From DATIKM01 sp035477595 (GTDB lineage Bacteria; Armatimonadota; Chthonomonadetes; Chthonomonadales; CAJBBX01), in contig DATIKM010000107.1 in the NCBI GenBank assembly GCA_035477595.1, positions 1 to 24,186 of the forward strand: DNA of 24,186 nucleotides, given 5' to 3'. Position numbers and translations under genes: made by a program. This document shows, piece by piece, positions 23,992 to 24,186 of the stretch. A model generated the notes under the pieces. It did not search any database. It was not told the DNA's origin and saw nothing but the letters and a program-made list of their open reading frames with translations. Within the stretch, counting starts at the first letter, position 1. Each line of letters opens with the position of its first letter.

Positions 23992-24186
23992 TTGCCAAGC
24001 TCGAAGCCCGCGCGCCCTGGCCGGTTGTGGTTGCGCATCCTGCGTTATGTCCTCATCGCGGTGGTCGTGGGGGTGGTCCTGTTCGGGTTCCAGGCCGCGC
24101 GGCTCTACACGGACTGGCTGTGGTTCCGCGAACTGCAGCAGCCGGGCGTCTTCTCCACCATCGTGCTGAGCCGCGTCATGCTCTTC
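23992..24186 (+). CDS. UPF0182 membrane protein, N-terminal part
   Basis: Only the first 65 codons are in the window. After a short basic segment comes a transmembrane helix (RYVLIAVVVGVVLFGFQAA). It is followed by ARLYTDWLWFRELQQPGVFSTI, the highly characteristic start of the UPF0182 (COG1615) family of large, multi-spanning membrane proteins of unknown function. The TTG at 23992 is preferred because of its AAGGAG site; an ATG at 23959 in the same frame would add 11 residues but overlaps the likely transcription start. Intact members are around 900 residues, so most of the gene is beyond the right edge. It is divergent from the ABC-F gene. Confidence 0.88.
   Translation, partial: MPSSKPARPGRLWLRILRYVLIAVVVGVVLFGFQAARLYTDWLWFRELQQPGVFSTIVLSRVMLF

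Noticed and set aside
23802..24038. An 79-residue N-terminal extension of the ABC-F protein
   Set aside because: It has no family similarity, covers the promoter-like elements and overlaps the divergent UPF0182 gene.

Overview
The window is a bacterial chromosome segment. It is very GC-rich with GC-biased third codon positions, dense genes on both strands, ordinary Shine-Dalgarno sites and frequent GTG/TTG starts. A UPF0182 membrane protein, UroD-like methyltransferase-fold proteins, Gfo/Idh oxidoreductase, FGGY sugar kinase, a secreted GH5 glycosidase and a multihaem cytochrome occur together. This fits Armatimonadota or another GC-rich Terrabacteria-type lineage better than Proteobacteria. 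That is inference; there is no rRNA or marker set here to settle it.

Layout. Positions 1-2191 (minus strand) hold 129-bp (43-residue) repeats of an extracellular HAF-like protein. One gene with nine full repeats has a signal peptide. It runs into a 75-codon fragment of an AAA/DUF4143-type ATPase and then collides, out of frame, with a second repeat array that continues past the left edge. Positions 2192-2987 are non-coding apart from a frameshifted N-terminal remnant of an IS66-type transposase. A healthy purU follows (2988-3845, plus). Facing it on the minus strand are a secreted GH5-like glycoside hydrolase (3862-4938) with its own promoter, a terminator-like hairpin, and a UroD-like protein (5223-6338). 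A Gfo/Idh dehydrogenase is divergent from these (6866-7918). Next on the minus strand come a PAS-PAS hybrid histidine kinase, an FGGY carbohydrate kinase and a phosphohexomutase, the last two spaced like an operon. A second, distantly related UroD-like gene is divergent from the mutase.

Positions 14295-16516 (minus) form a two-gene redox unit. A small monohaem cytochrome c with an EF-hand loop is followed by a fusion of a seven-haem c-type domain with a b-type membrane cytochrome, probably membrane quinol/cytochrome electron transfer. A NarL-type regulator with a degenerate receiver pocket lies next to it. The right end is housekeeping: a zinc-ribbon NUDIX hydrolase, an MrfA/YprA-like helicase with DUF1998, peptide deformylase, an ABC-F ATPase (the last three probably co-transcribed) and, divergent from them, the start of a UPF0182 membrane protein.

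I found no CRISPR array, tRNA, rRNA, phage module or recognisable defence island. The least ordinary parts are the broken repeat/ATPase mosaic at the left end, the c/b cytochrome fusion, and the atypical response regulator.
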